Positions 44,213 to 55,259 of a stretch of DNA of 64,000 nucleotides are shown piece by piece. This stretch comes from Kocuria soli. Its GTDB lineage: Bacteria; Actinomycetota; Actinomycetes; Actinomycetales; Micrococcaceae. Each line of letters opens with the position of its first letter. Positions within the stretch are counted from its first letter, which is position 1. The stretch lies in the NCBI RefSeq assembly GCF_003797835.1, contig NZ_RKMF01000004.1, forward strand, positions 154,138 to 218,137, written 5' to 3'. The notes under the pieces were generated by a model. The model ran no database searches and had not been told where the DNA came from. It was given only the letters and a program-made list of their open reading frames with translations. The position numbers were made by a program, and so were the translations under genes.

Positions 44213-45120
44213 TGCTGTACTCACACGTCACACCCGAGGCCAAGCGCCTCAAGTTCCGCGAATTGCTCGCCGAGGACCGTTGTGTCCAGTTCCCGGGCAC
44301 CTTCACCCCGCTGGCCACCAAGGTCATCCAGGACAAGGGTTTCGACGGCGTCTACATCTCCGGTGGCGTGCTGGCCAACGAACTCGGGCTTCCCGACGTC
44401 GGCCTGACCACCCTCACGGAAGTGGCCCAGCGCGGCGCCCAGATCGCCCGGTCCACGGACCTGCCCACCCTGATCGACGCGGACACGGGATTCGGTGAGC
44501 CGATGAACGTGGCCCGCACCATCCAGGAACTCGAGAACGCCGGCGTCTCTGGATGCCACATCGAGGACCAGTTCAACCCCAAGCGCTGCGGCCACCTGGA
44601 CGGCAAGTCCGTGGTGGACCTGGAGACCGCCGTCAAGCGCATCCAGGCCGGGGTGCAGGCACGCCGCGACCCGAACTTCGTCATCATGGCGCGCACGGAC
44701 ATCCGGGCGATCGAACCTCTCGAGGTGGCGATCGAACGCGCCCAGGCCCTCGTGGAGGCCGGCGCGGACGTGATCTTCCCGGAGGCGCTGCGGGACATCT
44801 CCGAGTTCGAGGCCGTGGCCTCGGCCGTGTCCGTCCCGGTGCTGGCCAACATGACGGAGTTCGGCAAGTCCGAGCTGTTCACGGTCCAGCAGCTCCAGGA
44901 CGCCGGGGTGTCCATGGTGATCTACCCGGTCTCGGCCCAGCGGGCCGCCATGGGTGCGGTCGAGCGACTGTTGGACACCATCAAGGCCGACGGCACCCAG
45001 CAGGCCGCCGTGGCCGACATGCAGACACGTGCCCGCTTGTACGAGACAGTGGACTACGACGGTTACGGCGCATTCGACAGCAATGTCTTCAACTTCGAGG
45101 TTCCCGGAGGACGATCATGA
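44212..45120 (+). CDS. prpB: 2-methylisocitrate lyase PrpB
   Basis: 302 residues of the isocitrate lyase/PEP mutase fold. The active-site loop reads NPKRCGHLDGKSVV (KRCGH around the catalytic Cys), with metal-binding DADTGFGEPMNVART and HIEDQ. It splits methylisocitrate into pyruvate and succinate. Overlaps prpC by 4 bases (ATGA). Confidence 0.95.
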   Translation: MLYSHVTPEAKRLKFRELLAEDRCVQFPGTFTPLATKVIQDKGFDGVYISGGVLANELGLPDVGLTTLTEVAQRGAQIARSTDLPTLIDADTGFGEPMNVARTIQELENAGVSGCHIEDQFNPKRCGHLDGKSVVDLETAVKRIQAGVQARRDPNFVIMARTDIRAIEPLEVAIERAQALVEAGADVIFPEALRDISEFEAVASAVSVPVLANMTEFGKSELFTVQQLQDAGVSMVIYPVSAQRAAMGAVERLLDTIKADGTQQAAVADMQTRARLYETVDYDGYGAFDSNVFNFEVPGGRS

Positions 45121-46259
45121 GCGAGAATACTGAGATCAAAAAGGGCCTGGCCGGTGTGGTGGCCGATGTCACCGCCGTCTCCAAGGTCAACCCCGATTCC
45201 AACTCCCTGCTCTACCGGGGTTATCCGGTGCAGGAACTGGCCGCCAACTGCTCGTTCGAGCAGGTCGCGCTGCTCATGTGGAACGGGGAGCTGCCCTCCG
45301 ACGAGGAGCTGGCGGAGTTCACCGCGTTCGAGCGTGCCAATCGCGCGTTGACCCCGGAGCTCAAGGCCGTCATCGACGCCCTGCCGACCGACTGCCACCC
45401 CATGGACGTGTGCCGTACCGCGGCCTCCGTCCTGGGTGCCCAGCATCTCAAGGCCGAGGACGAGTCCCCCGAAGCAGAGCTGGAGAAGGCTCAAGCGCTG
45501 TTCGCCCAGATGCCGGCCGTGGTCTGCTACGACCAGCGCCGCCGCCACGGGCAGGAGCCGATCGAGCCCCGCGAGGACCTCAACTATTCGCAGAACTTCC
45601 TGTGGATGGCCTTCGGCGAGGAGGCCGCACCGGAGGTGGTCGAGGCCTTCAACGTCTCGATGATCCTGTACGCGGAGCACTCCTTCAACGCCTCCACGTT
45701 CACCGCCCGCGTGGTGACCTCCACGCTGTCCGACCTGCACTCGGCCGTGACCGCTGCAATTGGCGCACTCAAGGGCCCACTGCACGGCGGCGCCAACGAG
45801 GCCGTCATGCACACCTTCGAGGAACTCGGCATCCGCAAGGACGAATCCGCGGAGGAGGCCGAGGCCCGCGCCAAGGCCTGGATGGACGACGCCCTGGCCC
45901 AGAAGAAGAAGGTCATGGGATTCGGCCACCGCGTCTACAAGAACGGTGACTCCCGGGTGCCGACCATGCAGGACGCCCTGTTCCGCATGCTCGACCACTA
46001 CGACCGCCCCGAGCTGCTGGGCCTCTACAACGGCCTGGCCAAGTCCATGGACGAGGCCAAGGGCATCAAGCCCAACCTGGACTACCCCGCGGGGCCGACC
46101 TACTGGCTCATGGGCTTCGACATCCCCACGTTCACCCCGATCTTCGTGTGCGCCCGCATCACCGGCTGGACCGCCCACATCATCGAGCAGCGTGCGGCGA
46201 ACTCCCTGATCCGGCCCCTGTCGGCCTACAACGGTGCGGAGGAACGCCATCTGAGCTGA
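45117..46259 (+). CDS. prpC: 2-methylcitrate synthase PrpC
   Basis: A citrate-synthase-fold enzyme of 380 residues that condenses propionyl-CoA with oxaloacetate. Catalytic His residues appear in GPLHGGANEAVMH and GFGHRVYKNGDSRV. The short N-terminus (KKGLAGVVADVTAVSKVNPD) is the PrpC/type II form rather than the longer housekeeping citrate synthase. Start ATG at 45117 follows CGGAGG. Last gene of the operon; two long hairpins follow. Confidence 0.93.
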   Translation: MSENTEIKKGLAGVVADVTAVSKVNPDSNSLLYRGYPVQELAANCSFEQVALLMWNGELPSDEELAEFTAFERANRALTPELKAVIDALPTDCHPMDVCRTAASVLGAQHLKAEDESPEAELEKAQALFAQMPAVVCYDQRRRHGQEPIEPREDLNYSQNFLWMAFGEEAAPEVVEAFNVSMILYAEHSFNASTFTARVVTSTLSDLHSAVTAAIGALKGPLHGGANEAVMHTFEELGIRKDESAEEAEARAKAWMDDALAQKKKVMGFGHRVYKNGDSRVPTMQDALFRMLDHYDRPELLGLYNGLAKSMDEAKGIKPNLDYPAGPTYWLMGFDIPTFTPIFVCARITGWTAHIIEQRAANSLIRPLSAYNGAEERHLS

Positions 46260-46300
46260 GCCCCTTGGCCTCCCGGCCCGTGACGTCCCTCTTCGGGAGC

Positions 46301-46368
46301 GACGGCGATGGGTGGCCTCCCTTGAACTGCTTCGCTTGACGTTCCACGGGAGGCCACCCATCGCCGTC
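46301..46368. terminator. Long hairpin after prpC
   Basis: A 21-base perfect stem starting GACGGCGATGGGTGGCCTCC (46301-46321, complement 46348-46368) with a 26-base loop. Confidence 0.75.
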
Positions 46369-46399
46369 GTCGTCGTTCCTGGCTGCTTGCCAGGGACTG

Positions 46400-46450
46400 T
46401 GACAGGGATAAGGCCCTCCCGGCGGCCCGGAAGTGGCCTTTTCCCTGTCA
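46400..46450. terminator. Second hairpin, serving the convergent M15 gene
   Basis: TGACAGGGATAAGGCC (46400-46415) and GGCCTTTTCCCTGTCA (46435-46450) pair with two internal mismatches. It lies 23 bases beyond the M15 peptidase stop. Confidence 0.65.
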
Positions 46451-46472
46451 GAGTCTGCTGGCGGTCAGGGCC

Positions 46473-47696
46473 TCAGTAGGTCGGGGCCTTCGGCTGGCCC
46501 AAGTACCCCTCGTACGTCACGTACCCGCTGTTGTGGAGCGATGTGGAGGTCTTGGTCCCGACGTACCGCAGATGCCACGGCTCGTAGGCGTACCCGGTGG
46601 TGGCAGTGTGGCCCTTGGGGTAGCGGATGATGAACCCGTACTTCCAGCCGTTGTTGGCGATCCACCGGCCGGCCGGAGTGGTCTCGAAGCAGGCTTGGAG
46701 CGCGCAGGCTCCGTTCGGGTTGCCCACGTCCACGGTGAGTCCGGTCTGGTGTTCGCTGTACCCCGGCCGGGCGGAGATCAGGTCCGCCTGGGCTTGGCCG
46801 TACTGGTTCACGTACCCGTTGTAGAGCGACGACTGGGTGGAGTAGGAGCGGTATCCGCTGATCGCGGTCAGCGCCACGCCTTGTGCCGAGGCGTCACCGC
46901 GCATCCGGTCCCAGGCGTCCGCGGCAGGGTCGCGCAGGTAGATGCCGCTGGTGGCACGCAGGTCGCCCGGGACATGGGTCTTGGGGTTCAGCGGGCGCCT
47001 CTTGTTGACCAGGACGAAGACGCTGCTGGCCTGGTCGGTGCTCCGATGAGTTCGCGTGCCCCCACCGGCGGTCCACGTGATGCGGCCGCGTTCGAAGGAC
47101 TGACTGCACCCTGAGGATCCACAGCCCTTGTCGGTCGTGGGGTAGCCCAGCGGCCCGCTCGCCCGCTTCTGAGCGTCCCACGCCGAGTACGTCGCACCGT
47201 TCACGGGGTGAGCGCCGTTGCCCGGGCTCCAGTAGATCCGCCCGCGTTGGAAGGGCTGCCAGCACGCCCCGTCCCGCAGTCCGCAGGCTTTGTCTGCCGT
47301 GGGGTACCCGAGGGTTCCGCCTTCGCGACCGTGCTTGAGATACGAACTCAGGGTGGCTCCGGAGACCACCTTTGCACCGGTTCTCGGTGACCACAGGATG
47401 ATGGCCCTCCGGTAGCCCCGCACACACCCGCCCTGCGCCAACCCGCAGCGTTCCGCAGTGACGGGCGGCCCCATCCACCCGGACGAGCCGCCTTCAGCGG
47501 CGTGTTTGGCGTCAATCGCCGTGGCCGCTGAGGCCGATGTCTGGGAGGTGGCTGCCAGCGTCGACGACGTCAGCAGCGCCACGACCAACAGGACAAGAAC
47601 CCGCCAGATGCTTCGGTGTCCCAGTGCATGTTGTGCAGTTGCCTGCGCTGCAACGCTGTGGGAGACCTGGGCGGCGGACGGCGCAGTCATGCTCAT
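46473..47696 (-). CDS. Secreted M15 (VanY-type) peptidase with LGFP repeats
   Basis: 407 residues. A long N-terminal region with hydrophobic helix IWRVLVLLVVALLTSSTLAA is followed by Ala/Ser-rich sequence, consistent with a signal peptide or membrane anchor. Three LGFP-type repeats follow, each ending in a Cys-rich turn (LGYPTADKACGLRDGACWQP, LGYPTTDKGCGSSGC). This module tethers cell-wall enzymes in Corynebacteriales and relatives. The C-terminal zinc carboxypeptidase domain has SGYRSYSTQ, SEHQTGLTVDVG and EPWHLRYVG, the metal and catalytic positions of DD-/LD-carboxypeptidases. It would trim peptidoglycan stem peptides outside the cell. Confidence 0.88.
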   Translation of the reverse strand: MSMTAPSAAQVSHSVAAQATAQHALGHRSIWRVLVLLVVALLTSSTLAATSQTSASAATAIDAKHAAEGGSSGWMGPPVTAERCGLAQGGCVRGYRRAIILWSPRTGAKVVSGATLSSYLKHGREGGTLGYPTADKACGLRDGACWQPFQRGRIYWSPGNGAHPVNGATYSAWDAQKRASGPLGYPTTDKGCGSSGCSQSFERGRITWTAGGGTRTHRSTDQASSVFVLVNKRRPLNPKTHVPGDLRATSGIYLRDPAADAWDRMRGDASAQGVALTAISGYRSYSTQSSLYNGYVNQYGQAQADLISARPGYSEHQTGLTVDVGNPNGACALQACFETTPAGRWIANNGWKYGFIIRYPKGHTATTGYAYEPWHLRYVGTKTSTSLHNSGYVTYEGYLGQPKAPTY

Positions 47697-47801
47697 GCTC
47701 AGACACTAGATCCGTCGGGCCCAAAAATGTGCCCTCCGTCACATTGCACGTTGGTCACGATCCCGGTGCAGGTCACGGAAGAGTCGAGGCCCTGAAACCA
47801 C

Positions 47802-48800
47802 TCACCGCGCCCGCGGGTGCGCGGTGCTCCAGACCTCCCGCAGGGAGTCGGCGGTGACCAACGTGTAGACCTGGGTGGTGGTCACGGACGCGTGGCCCAA
47901 CAACTCCTGCACCACGCGAAGATCCGCCCCGCCCTCCAACAGGTGCGTGGCGAACGAATGGCGCAACGTGTGCGGGGTGACCTCCACGCCTTCCTCCGTC
48001 AGGCCAGATCGTTCGGCCGCGGCCTTGATCGTGTTCCACGCGGTCTGCCGACTGATCCGTCCGCCGCGAGCGTTCAGCAAGACGGCCGCCGTGGCCTTGC
48101 CCTTCGCCGACAACTCCGGTCGGCCACGAACCAGCCAGGCGTCCAAGGCCGCCACCGCCGGCCGCCCCAGCGGGACCATCCGCTGCTTGGATCCCTTGCC
48201 GAACAGCCGGATGAACGGGAGGCCGGGGTCCTCGCCGTCGGAGGCACCGCGGACCGCGGCGGAAAGGTCGTCGACGTCCAGACCGATCGCCTCCGAGACG
48301 CGGGCACCCGTCGAGTACATGACCTCCAACAGGGCGCGGTCCCGCAGCCCGGCAGGTGTGGAGGGGTCGGGAGCTTCCAGCAGCCGGGTTACCTCCCGCA
48401 CCGAGATGGCCTTCGGGAGGCGCATGCCCGGCGTGGGCGGGGGTACTTCGGCCGCCGGGTCCGTCGTCGTCAAACCTTCCAGCGCCCAGAACCGGTGCGC
48501 TCCCCTGACCGCCACGACGACGCGCGCCGCGCTCCGGGCACTCAGACCGGCCCCAGACGGTGACCCGTCGACCGGACGCTGCAGGTGACGAACGAAGGCC
48601 GAGACGTGAGCGGCCTGGACCAACGTGGGGTCGTCAACGGGCGGAGCGACCGGCGGGTCCGCAACCTGCTGGACGAACTCCACGTATCGCGCAAGATCAC
48701 GCCGGTAGGCACTGAGCGTGTTGGCGGCCAGCCCGCGCTCGACCACCAGGTGTTGGAGATAGCGATCAACGGCGCGTTCCAGCCGCGTGGGGGCAGTCAC
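47802..48800 (-). CDS. xerD: Tyrosine recombinase XerD
   Basis: 332 residues. SAM-like N-terminal DNA-binding domain ([20 protein letters not shown]) and the catalytic domain with Arg in [34 protein letters not shown] (His-x-x-Arg), [15 protein letters not shown] with the nucleophile Tyr. It resolves chromosome dimers at dif with XerC. It is downstream of the NUDIX gene on the same strand. An insert of about 20 residues ([24 protein letters not shown]) lengthens the N-terminal domain relative to the E. coli enzyme. Confidence 0.92.
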   Translation of the reverse strand: MTAPTRLERAVDRYLQHLVVERGLAANTLSAYRRDLARYVEFVQQVADPPVAPPVDDPTLVQAAHVSAFVRHLQRPVDGSPSGAGLSARSAARVVVAVRGAHRFWALEGLTTTDPAAEVPPPTPGMRLPKAISVREVTRLLEAPDPSTPAGLRDRALLEVMYSTGARVSEAIGLDVDDLSAAVRGASDGEDPGLPFIRLFGKGSKQRMVPLGRPAVAALDAWLVRGRPELSAKGKATAAVLLNARGGRISRQTAWNTIKAAAERSGLTEEGVEVTPHTLRHSFATHLLEGGADLRVVQELLGHASVTTTQVYTLVTADSLREVWSTAHPRAR

Positions 48801-48819
48801 TGGTCTTGGCCGATGGCGG

Positions 48820-49521
48820 TCATCGCTGGTCCGGTGGGACGATCGAGCGGGTCACCACTCCCCCGGAGTGTCGGAGTTGCGGGTGAGCCGGCCAGGCTGC
48901 TGACGGGTCGCGCAGGGTGGACCACCCCGCGGCGCGGGCGGCGTGGGCCGCGAGCGCGCCGACCACCAGGTTGGGGCTGGTGACGCGGCCGTCCAGAACC
49001 GCCGCGACGACGTCGTCCAGGGGAACCCGGGCGCTGACGATCTCCGATTCCTCGTCGGAACGTTCGTGCCGCTCGCCTTCCGGGACCTCGCTCAGACCGC
49101 GGGCCAGGAACACCCGGATGGCCTCGGCCGAGGACCCGGGGCTGTTGTCGAAGTCCGCCAGGATCTGCAGATCCTCCGCCTCCAGGTCGGCTTCCTCCGC
49201 CAACTCCCGACGGGCCGTGACCTCCGGACGTTCACCCGCCACGTCCAGGATGCCCGCGGGGATCTCCCACATGGTCATCCCCACCGGGTGCCGGTACTGG
49301 CGGATCAGGTGCATACGGTCCTGGTCGTCCAGGGCCACCACTGTCACGGCACCCGGGTGGGTGATGAAGTCGCGGGTCATCCGCGGCCCTCCATCAGAGA
49401 GCTCGAACTCCTCGGACTGGACGTCCCAGATCCGACCTTCGTACACGCGCTCGGAACTCAGGACGCGCCGCGGGTCCACGGCGTCGGCAAGCTCCTGGGC
49501 TGCCAGTTCGACGAACTCCAC
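48820..49521 (-). CDS. NUDIX hydrolase, ADP-ribose pyrophosphatase-like
   Basis: 233 residues. The Nudix box reads [20 protein letters not shown] (G-x5-E-x7-REUxEE), preceded by [19 protein letters not shown], the arrangement of ADP-ribose diphosphatases. It lies between pyrG and xerD in the order common to actinobacteria. The last 20 residues ([15 protein letters not shown]) are unconserved. Confidence 0.9.
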   Translation of the reverse strand: MEFVELAAQELADAVDPRRVLSSERVYEGRIWDVQSEEFELSDGGPRMTRDFITHPGAVTVVALDDQDRMHLIRQYRHPVGMTMWEIPAGILDVAGERPEVTARRELAEEADLEAEDLQILADFDNSPGSSAEAIRVFLARGLSEVPEGERHERSDEESEIVSARVPLDDVVAAVLDGRVTSPNLVVGALAAHAARAAGWSTLRDPSAAWPAHPQLRHSGGVVTRSIVPPDQR

Positions 49522-49611
49522 GGCGATCCTTCCGGGTCGGTTGGTATGCGGTCGGTTAGTTGGCGGTCGGATGACGGTTACGGACGCCGAGCCGGTTCCG
49601 GCCCGCAGCGA

Positions 49612-51363
<1,752 letters not shown>

Positions 51364-51393
51364 TGGAGGGAGGGGATCAGGAGGGGAAATACG

Positions 51394-53130
51394 TCAGGAG
51401 CCGTGTGACTCCGGTAGCACCGCGTTGTTGAGCAGTTCCTGGGCGTGTTCGCGTGCGGCCCGGGAGTCCTCATGGCCCGCGAGCATGCGCGCCAGTTCGA
51501 CGACGCGTTCGTCATTGTCCAGGACGCGGACGTCGGAGACGGTCGAGTCCGAGCTCTTGGACACCAGGATGTGTTCGTCGGCGAATGCGGCGACCTGCGG
51601 CAGGTGGGTGACCACCAGCACCTGGACGTGCTGGGCCAGCATCTTGAGGCGGCGGCCGATCTCCACGGCGGCCTTGCCGCCCACCCCGGAGTCGACCTCG
51701 TCGAACACGAACGTGGGCACGGGATCGACGGCGGCCAGCACGACTTCCAGCGCGAGCATGAGCCGGGAGAGTTCACCGCCGGAGGCGCCCTTGCCCAACG
51801 GGCGCGGGGTGGCCTCCGCGTGGGGACGCAGCAGGAACTCCACGCGGTCGCGGCCGTTGCGGTCGAAGGACTCCGTAGGTTCGACCTCCACGACCAGTGC
51901 CGCGTTCGGCATGGCCAGGGCCCCCAGTTCCGCACGCACGGAGGTGCACAGTGCTTCTGCGGCGGCGCGTCGGCGATCGGTCAGTGCGAGCGCCTGTGCA
52001 GTCAGTTCGCGTTCGAGTTCCTCGAGCCGTTCGGCGAGTTCTTCCTCGCGGTGCGGGTCCTCGACCAGTGTCTCGAGTCGTTCGCGCGCGGTGCGGGCGA
52101 ACTCGAGGACTTCGGTGATGTCGGCACCGTAGGTGCGGGTCAAGGACCGCAGTGCGGCTCGGCGGGACTCGACCTCGGCCAGCCGCGCCGGTCCGTCCTC
52201 GTCCAACCCCGCGGCGTACCCGGACAGGTCCCCCGCGACGTCGTTGACCAGGATGGACAGTTCCCTGACGCGTTTGGCCAGGTCTTCGAGTTCCGGATCC
52301 GCGTCCGACTCCTGGTCCAGCGCGTTCTGCGCCGCTGCGACCAGGACGACGGCGGCCGGTGCGTCCGGCTCGGCGTCGTCCCCGTTGAGGGCCGCGTGCG
52401 CGGTGGTCGCGGCCGTGCGCAAGGACTCGAGGTGGGTCAGTTTCTGCGATTCGGCATCCAGCTCGACGTCTTCGCCGGGCTGGGGTTCCACGGCGTCGAT
52501 CTCTTCGAGCGCGACCTGCAGACTCTGTGCTTCGAGCGCGCGTTCGCGAACCTTTTCCCGGATCTCGCGCAGTTCGGCACGCGTGGTTTCGAACTCCTGG
52601 AGGGTCTGGCGATAGGTGCCCAAGAGCTGCGGGAAGTCGCCCGAGGCGTGCACAGTGGCGTAGGTGTCCAGGGCGTGCCGCTGCGCGGCCGCGGAGGTCA
52701 ACCGCAGCTGGTCGGACTGGCCGTGGACCGCCACCAAGGTCTCGCCGATCTCCCCCAGCCGGGCGACGGGAGCGCCCCGGCCACCCACGTGGGCGCGTGA
52801 TCGTCCGGCCGCCGCGACCGTGCGGCTCAGCTGGAGGGTTGCCGTGCCGTTCTCACCGGGCTCCCGGTCGACGTCGCCGCCAGCGTCCTCGACCAGCGCG
52901 ACGGCGGCGTGGTCGGCGGGCACCGTGACCACGGCTTCGGCCAGCGCCTTGTCCGCCCCCGTACGCACGGCCCCCGCATCGGCACGATGCCCCAGGAGCA
53001 TGTCCAGGGCGGTGACCACCATGGTCTTGCCCGCGCCGGTTTCGCCAGAGAGGATGCTCAGGCCCGGCCCCAGCGGCAGGACGGCGTCGGTGATGACGCC
53101 CAGGTCGCGGATGTGGATCTCCTCGATCAC
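51394..53130 (-). CDS. recN: DNA repair protein RecN
   Basis: An SMC-like ATPase for double-strand break repair, 578 residues. Begins EEIHIRDLGVITDAVLPLGP with P-loop SGETGAGKTMVV, has the long central coiled coils, signature GKGASGGELSRLMLALEVVL and Walker B TFVFDEVDSGVGGKAA. GTG start at 53130 overlaps the nadK stop (GTGA). Confidence 0.94.
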   Translation of the reverse strand: MIEEIHIRDLGVITDAVLPLGPGLSILSGETGAGKTMVVTALDMLLGHRADAGAVRTGADKALAEAVVTVPADHAAVALVEDAGGDVDREPGENGTATLQLSRTVAAAGRSRAHVGGRGAPVARLGEIGETLVAVHGQSDQLRLTSAAAQRHALDTYATVHASGDFPQLLGTYRQTLQEFETTRAELREIREKVRERALEAQSLQVALEEIDAVEPQPGEDVELDAESQKLTHLESLRTAATTAHAALNGDDAEPDAPAAVVLVAAAQNALDQESDADPELEDLAKRVRELSILVNDVAGDLSGYAAGLDEDGPARLAEVESRRAALRSLTRTYGADITEVLEFARTARERLETLVEDPHREEELAERLEELERELTAQALALTDRRRAAAEALCTSVRAELGALAMPNAALVVEVEPTESFDRNGRDRVEFLLRPHAEATPRPLGKGASGGELSRLMLALEVVLAAVDPVPTFVFDEVDSGVGGKAAVEIGRRLKMLAQHVQVLVVTHLPQVAAFADEHILVSKSSDSTVSDVRVLDNDERVVELARMLAGHEDSRAAREHAQELLNNAVLPESHGS

Positions 53131-54242
53131 GAGGGGTCCCCGTCCTGTCCGCTTTCCTTCCCGCTCCGGTGGTCGGCGTCGTCGAACGGGTCCTGTGCGA
53201 TCTCGCGGCCCACAGGGATGCGTTGACCCTCGACGGGTTGGGTGCCGTACGTCGGCTGGACGATGGGCAAGGTGGTGGTGGGCGGAGCGGCGTCCTCGGA
53301 CGGGGTGCGCGGACCGCGCCAACCGACCGTGGGCAGCTCGAACTTCCGCACCAGACGTTCCGAGAACGGGGTCAGGTGCATGCGTGCCAGGGTCACTGGC
53401 CGCGGCGAGCGCGTGACCTCGATCCGGGACCCGGGCGGGAGGTCGACCGTGCGTCGCCCGTCGCACCACAGCACACCGCGGGCATCCGTCCGGGTCAGAA
53501 CCTCCACAGCCATGGTCGAGGACGGTGCGACGACCAGCGGACGGGAGAACAGGGCGTGCGCAGACAGGGGCACCATCAGCAGGGCTTCCACCTCCGGCCA
53601 GACGACCGGGCCGCCGGCGGAGAACGCGTAGGCGGTGGAACCGGTGGGCGTGGCCAAGATGACTCCGTCGCAGCCGAAGCTGGAGATGGGTCGCTGGTCG
53701 ATCTCGGTGACGACCTCGAGCATCTTCTCCCGGTCGCCTTTTTCGATCGAGGCCTCGTTCAGGGCCCAGGTGTGCAGCACCTTCTTGCCGTCCTGCCACA
53801 CCACCACGTCCAGGGCCATGCGGTTCTCCACCGTGTAGCGGCCGTCGACCACGGCTTCCACGGTCTCGGCCAAACCCGATCGTTCGGATTCGGCCAGGAA
53901 CCCGACGTGCCCCAGGTTGACGCCCAGCAACGGGACGTCGACGTCGCGAATGATCTCTGCGGCGCGCAGGATGGAGCCGTCGCCGCCCAGCACCATGACG
54001 AGTTCCAGTTCCCGCAGCGCACAGTCCGTGGGCAGCAGGTCCACCGGAGGCATGGCCTGCCCGTTCGTCGCATCGGCCAGGGCCCGGCTATCGTCCTCGG
54101 TCAGGACCGGCCGTAGACCGGCGTCATGCAATTGCTGAACGGTCTGTTCGGCGGCGATGCGCGCTTCAGCGCGGCCCATGTGGGCGAGCACCAGGACGCG
54201 ACGGGGGCCCGCAACCTGGTCACCGGTCACGTCAGTAGTCAT
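53127..54242 (-). CDS. nadK: NAD kinase
   Basis: Phosphorylates NAD to NADP. 371 residues with the catalytic VMVLGGDGSILRAAE, GVNLGHVGFLAESE and TPTGSTAYAFSAGGP. The last 60 residues (rich in Pro, Thr, Asp, Gly) are beyond the family fold. The ATG at 54242 is chosen because MTTDVTGDQVAGPRRVLVLA fits the family start; upstream codons are Arg/Ser-rich. Between tlyA and recN in the usual actinobacterial order. Confidence 0.92.
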   Translation of the reverse strand: MTTDVTGDQVAGPRRVLVLAHMGRAEARIAAEQTVQQLHDAGLRPVLTEDDSRALADATNGQAMPPVDLLPTDCALRELELVMVLGGDGSILRAAEIIRDVDVPLLGVNLGHVGFLAESERSGLAETVEAVVDGRYTVENRMALDVVVWQDGKKVLHTWALNEASIEKGDREKMLEVVTEIDQRPISSFGCDGVILATPTGSTAYAFSAGGPVVWPEVEALLMVPLSAHALFSRPLVVAPSSTMAVEVLTRTDARGVLWCDGRRTVDLPPGSRIEVTRSPRPVTLARMHLTPFSERLVRKFELPTVGWRGPRTPSEDAAPPTTTLPIVQPTYGTQPVEGQRIPVGREIAQDPFDDADHRSGKESGQDGDPS

Positions 54243-54279
54243 GCGTTCCAGCCTACGTGTTCGGGAGGACACCGTGGGT

Positions 54280-55041
54280 TCAGGCGCCGTCGTCCGGCCT
54301 GCGGAGCCACAGGAAGAACTCCCGGTTCCCGTCCTGTCCGGGCAGTGGGGAGAGGACACGCCCGTGCTCCTCCAGCCCCGTAGCGCGTGCCGCGGTCACC
54401 ACGGTCTCGACGGCCTCGAGCCGCTGGTGCTCGCTGGTCACCACGCCCGTGCGGCCCAACCGTTCCGCGCCGACCTCGAACTGTGGCTTGACCATCAGGA
54501 TCAGGTCACCGCCAGGCTCTGTGGCCTCCGCCAGCGGTTCGACCACCAGGGTGAGGGAGATGAAGGAGAGGTCGCACACCGTGAGCTGAGCCGGGCCGCC
54601 GATCTGCTCGGGTGTCAGGTACCGGACGTTGAGGCCCTCGTACACGTGGACCCGGTCGTCCCGGCGCAGGGAGTCGACCAGTTGACCGTGACCGACGTCG
54701 ACCGCGACCACGTGGTCCGCCCCTCGGCGCAGCAGGACGTCCGTGAATCCGCCCGTCGAGGCCCCTGCGTCCAGGCACCGGCGGCCCTCCACACGGACGT
54801 CGGGGAACGCGTCCAGCGCACCGGCCAGTTTGTGCCCGGCGCGGCTCACGTACTCGGGTTCGGCACCGGGAGCCACGGTGACCTGGGATTCCGGGCCCAC
54901 CTTGGCGGAGGCCTTGCGCACGACGACGCCGTCGACGCTCACCCGTCCCTCGTCCAGCCAGCCGGCCGCCTGCGTCCGCGAGCGGGCCAGACCGCGGTCC
55001 ACCAGGGCGCGGTCCAGGCGCACGGAATCCGCGGAACTCAA
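54280..55041 (-). CDS. tlyA: TlyA-type rRNA 2'-O-methyltransferase / hemolysin A family
   Basis: 253 residues. N-terminal S4 domain (VRLDRALVDRGLARSRTQAA) and FtsJ-like methyltransferase with the SAM site CLDAGASTGGFTDVLLRRGA and catalytic Lys in MVKPQFE. In mycobacteria TlyA methylates 16S C1409 and 23S C1920 and confers capreomycin sensitivity. The start overlaps the end of the small upstream gene by 4 bases. Confidence 0.93.
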   Translation of the reverse strand: MSSADSVRLDRALVDRGLARSRTQAAGWLDEGRVSVDGVVVRKASAKVGPESQVTVAPGAEPEYVSRAGHKLAGALDAFPDVRVEGRRCLDAGASTGGFTDVLLRRGADHVVAVDVGHGQLVDSLRRDDRVHVYEGLNVRYLTPEQIGGPAQLTVCDLSFISLTLVVEPLAEATEPGGDLILMVKPQFEVGAERLGRTGVVTSEHQRLEAVETVVTAARATGLEEHGRVLSPLPGQDGNREFFLWLRRPDDGA

Positions 55042-55259
55042 TCCCGAGGCCCCGGCGTGGAGCTGGCGGGCACGGCGTTCACGGGTGCGTCGAGAACCTC
55101 CGTCAGACGTGCGTGGGCTTCCTGATAGAGCCGCGCATGCTCCGCCACGGGACTGGCCGCGACCTGCTCCAGCTCCGTCAGCGCGCGGTCCACGGCGGTG
55201 TGCCCCGTGCGGGTGAACTCGCCCTGAGCCGCCTCCGCCGACGTCACGCCCTCACTCAC
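55038..55259 (-). CDS. Small conserved actinobacterial protein of unknown function
   Basis: 73 residues from the GTG at 55259, which overlaps the HAD stop as GTGA. The sequence is mostly helical and charged (HTAVDRALTELEQVAASP, EHARLYQEAHARLTEVLDAP). Small proteins of this kind sit between HAD phosphatase and tlyA genes in related actinobacteria; no function is known to me. Overlap on both sides shows it belongs to the operon. Confidence 0.75.
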   Translation of the reverse strand: MSEGVTSAEAAQGEFTRTGHTAVDRALTELEQVAASPVAEHARLYQEAHARLTEVLDAPVNAVPASSTPGPRD

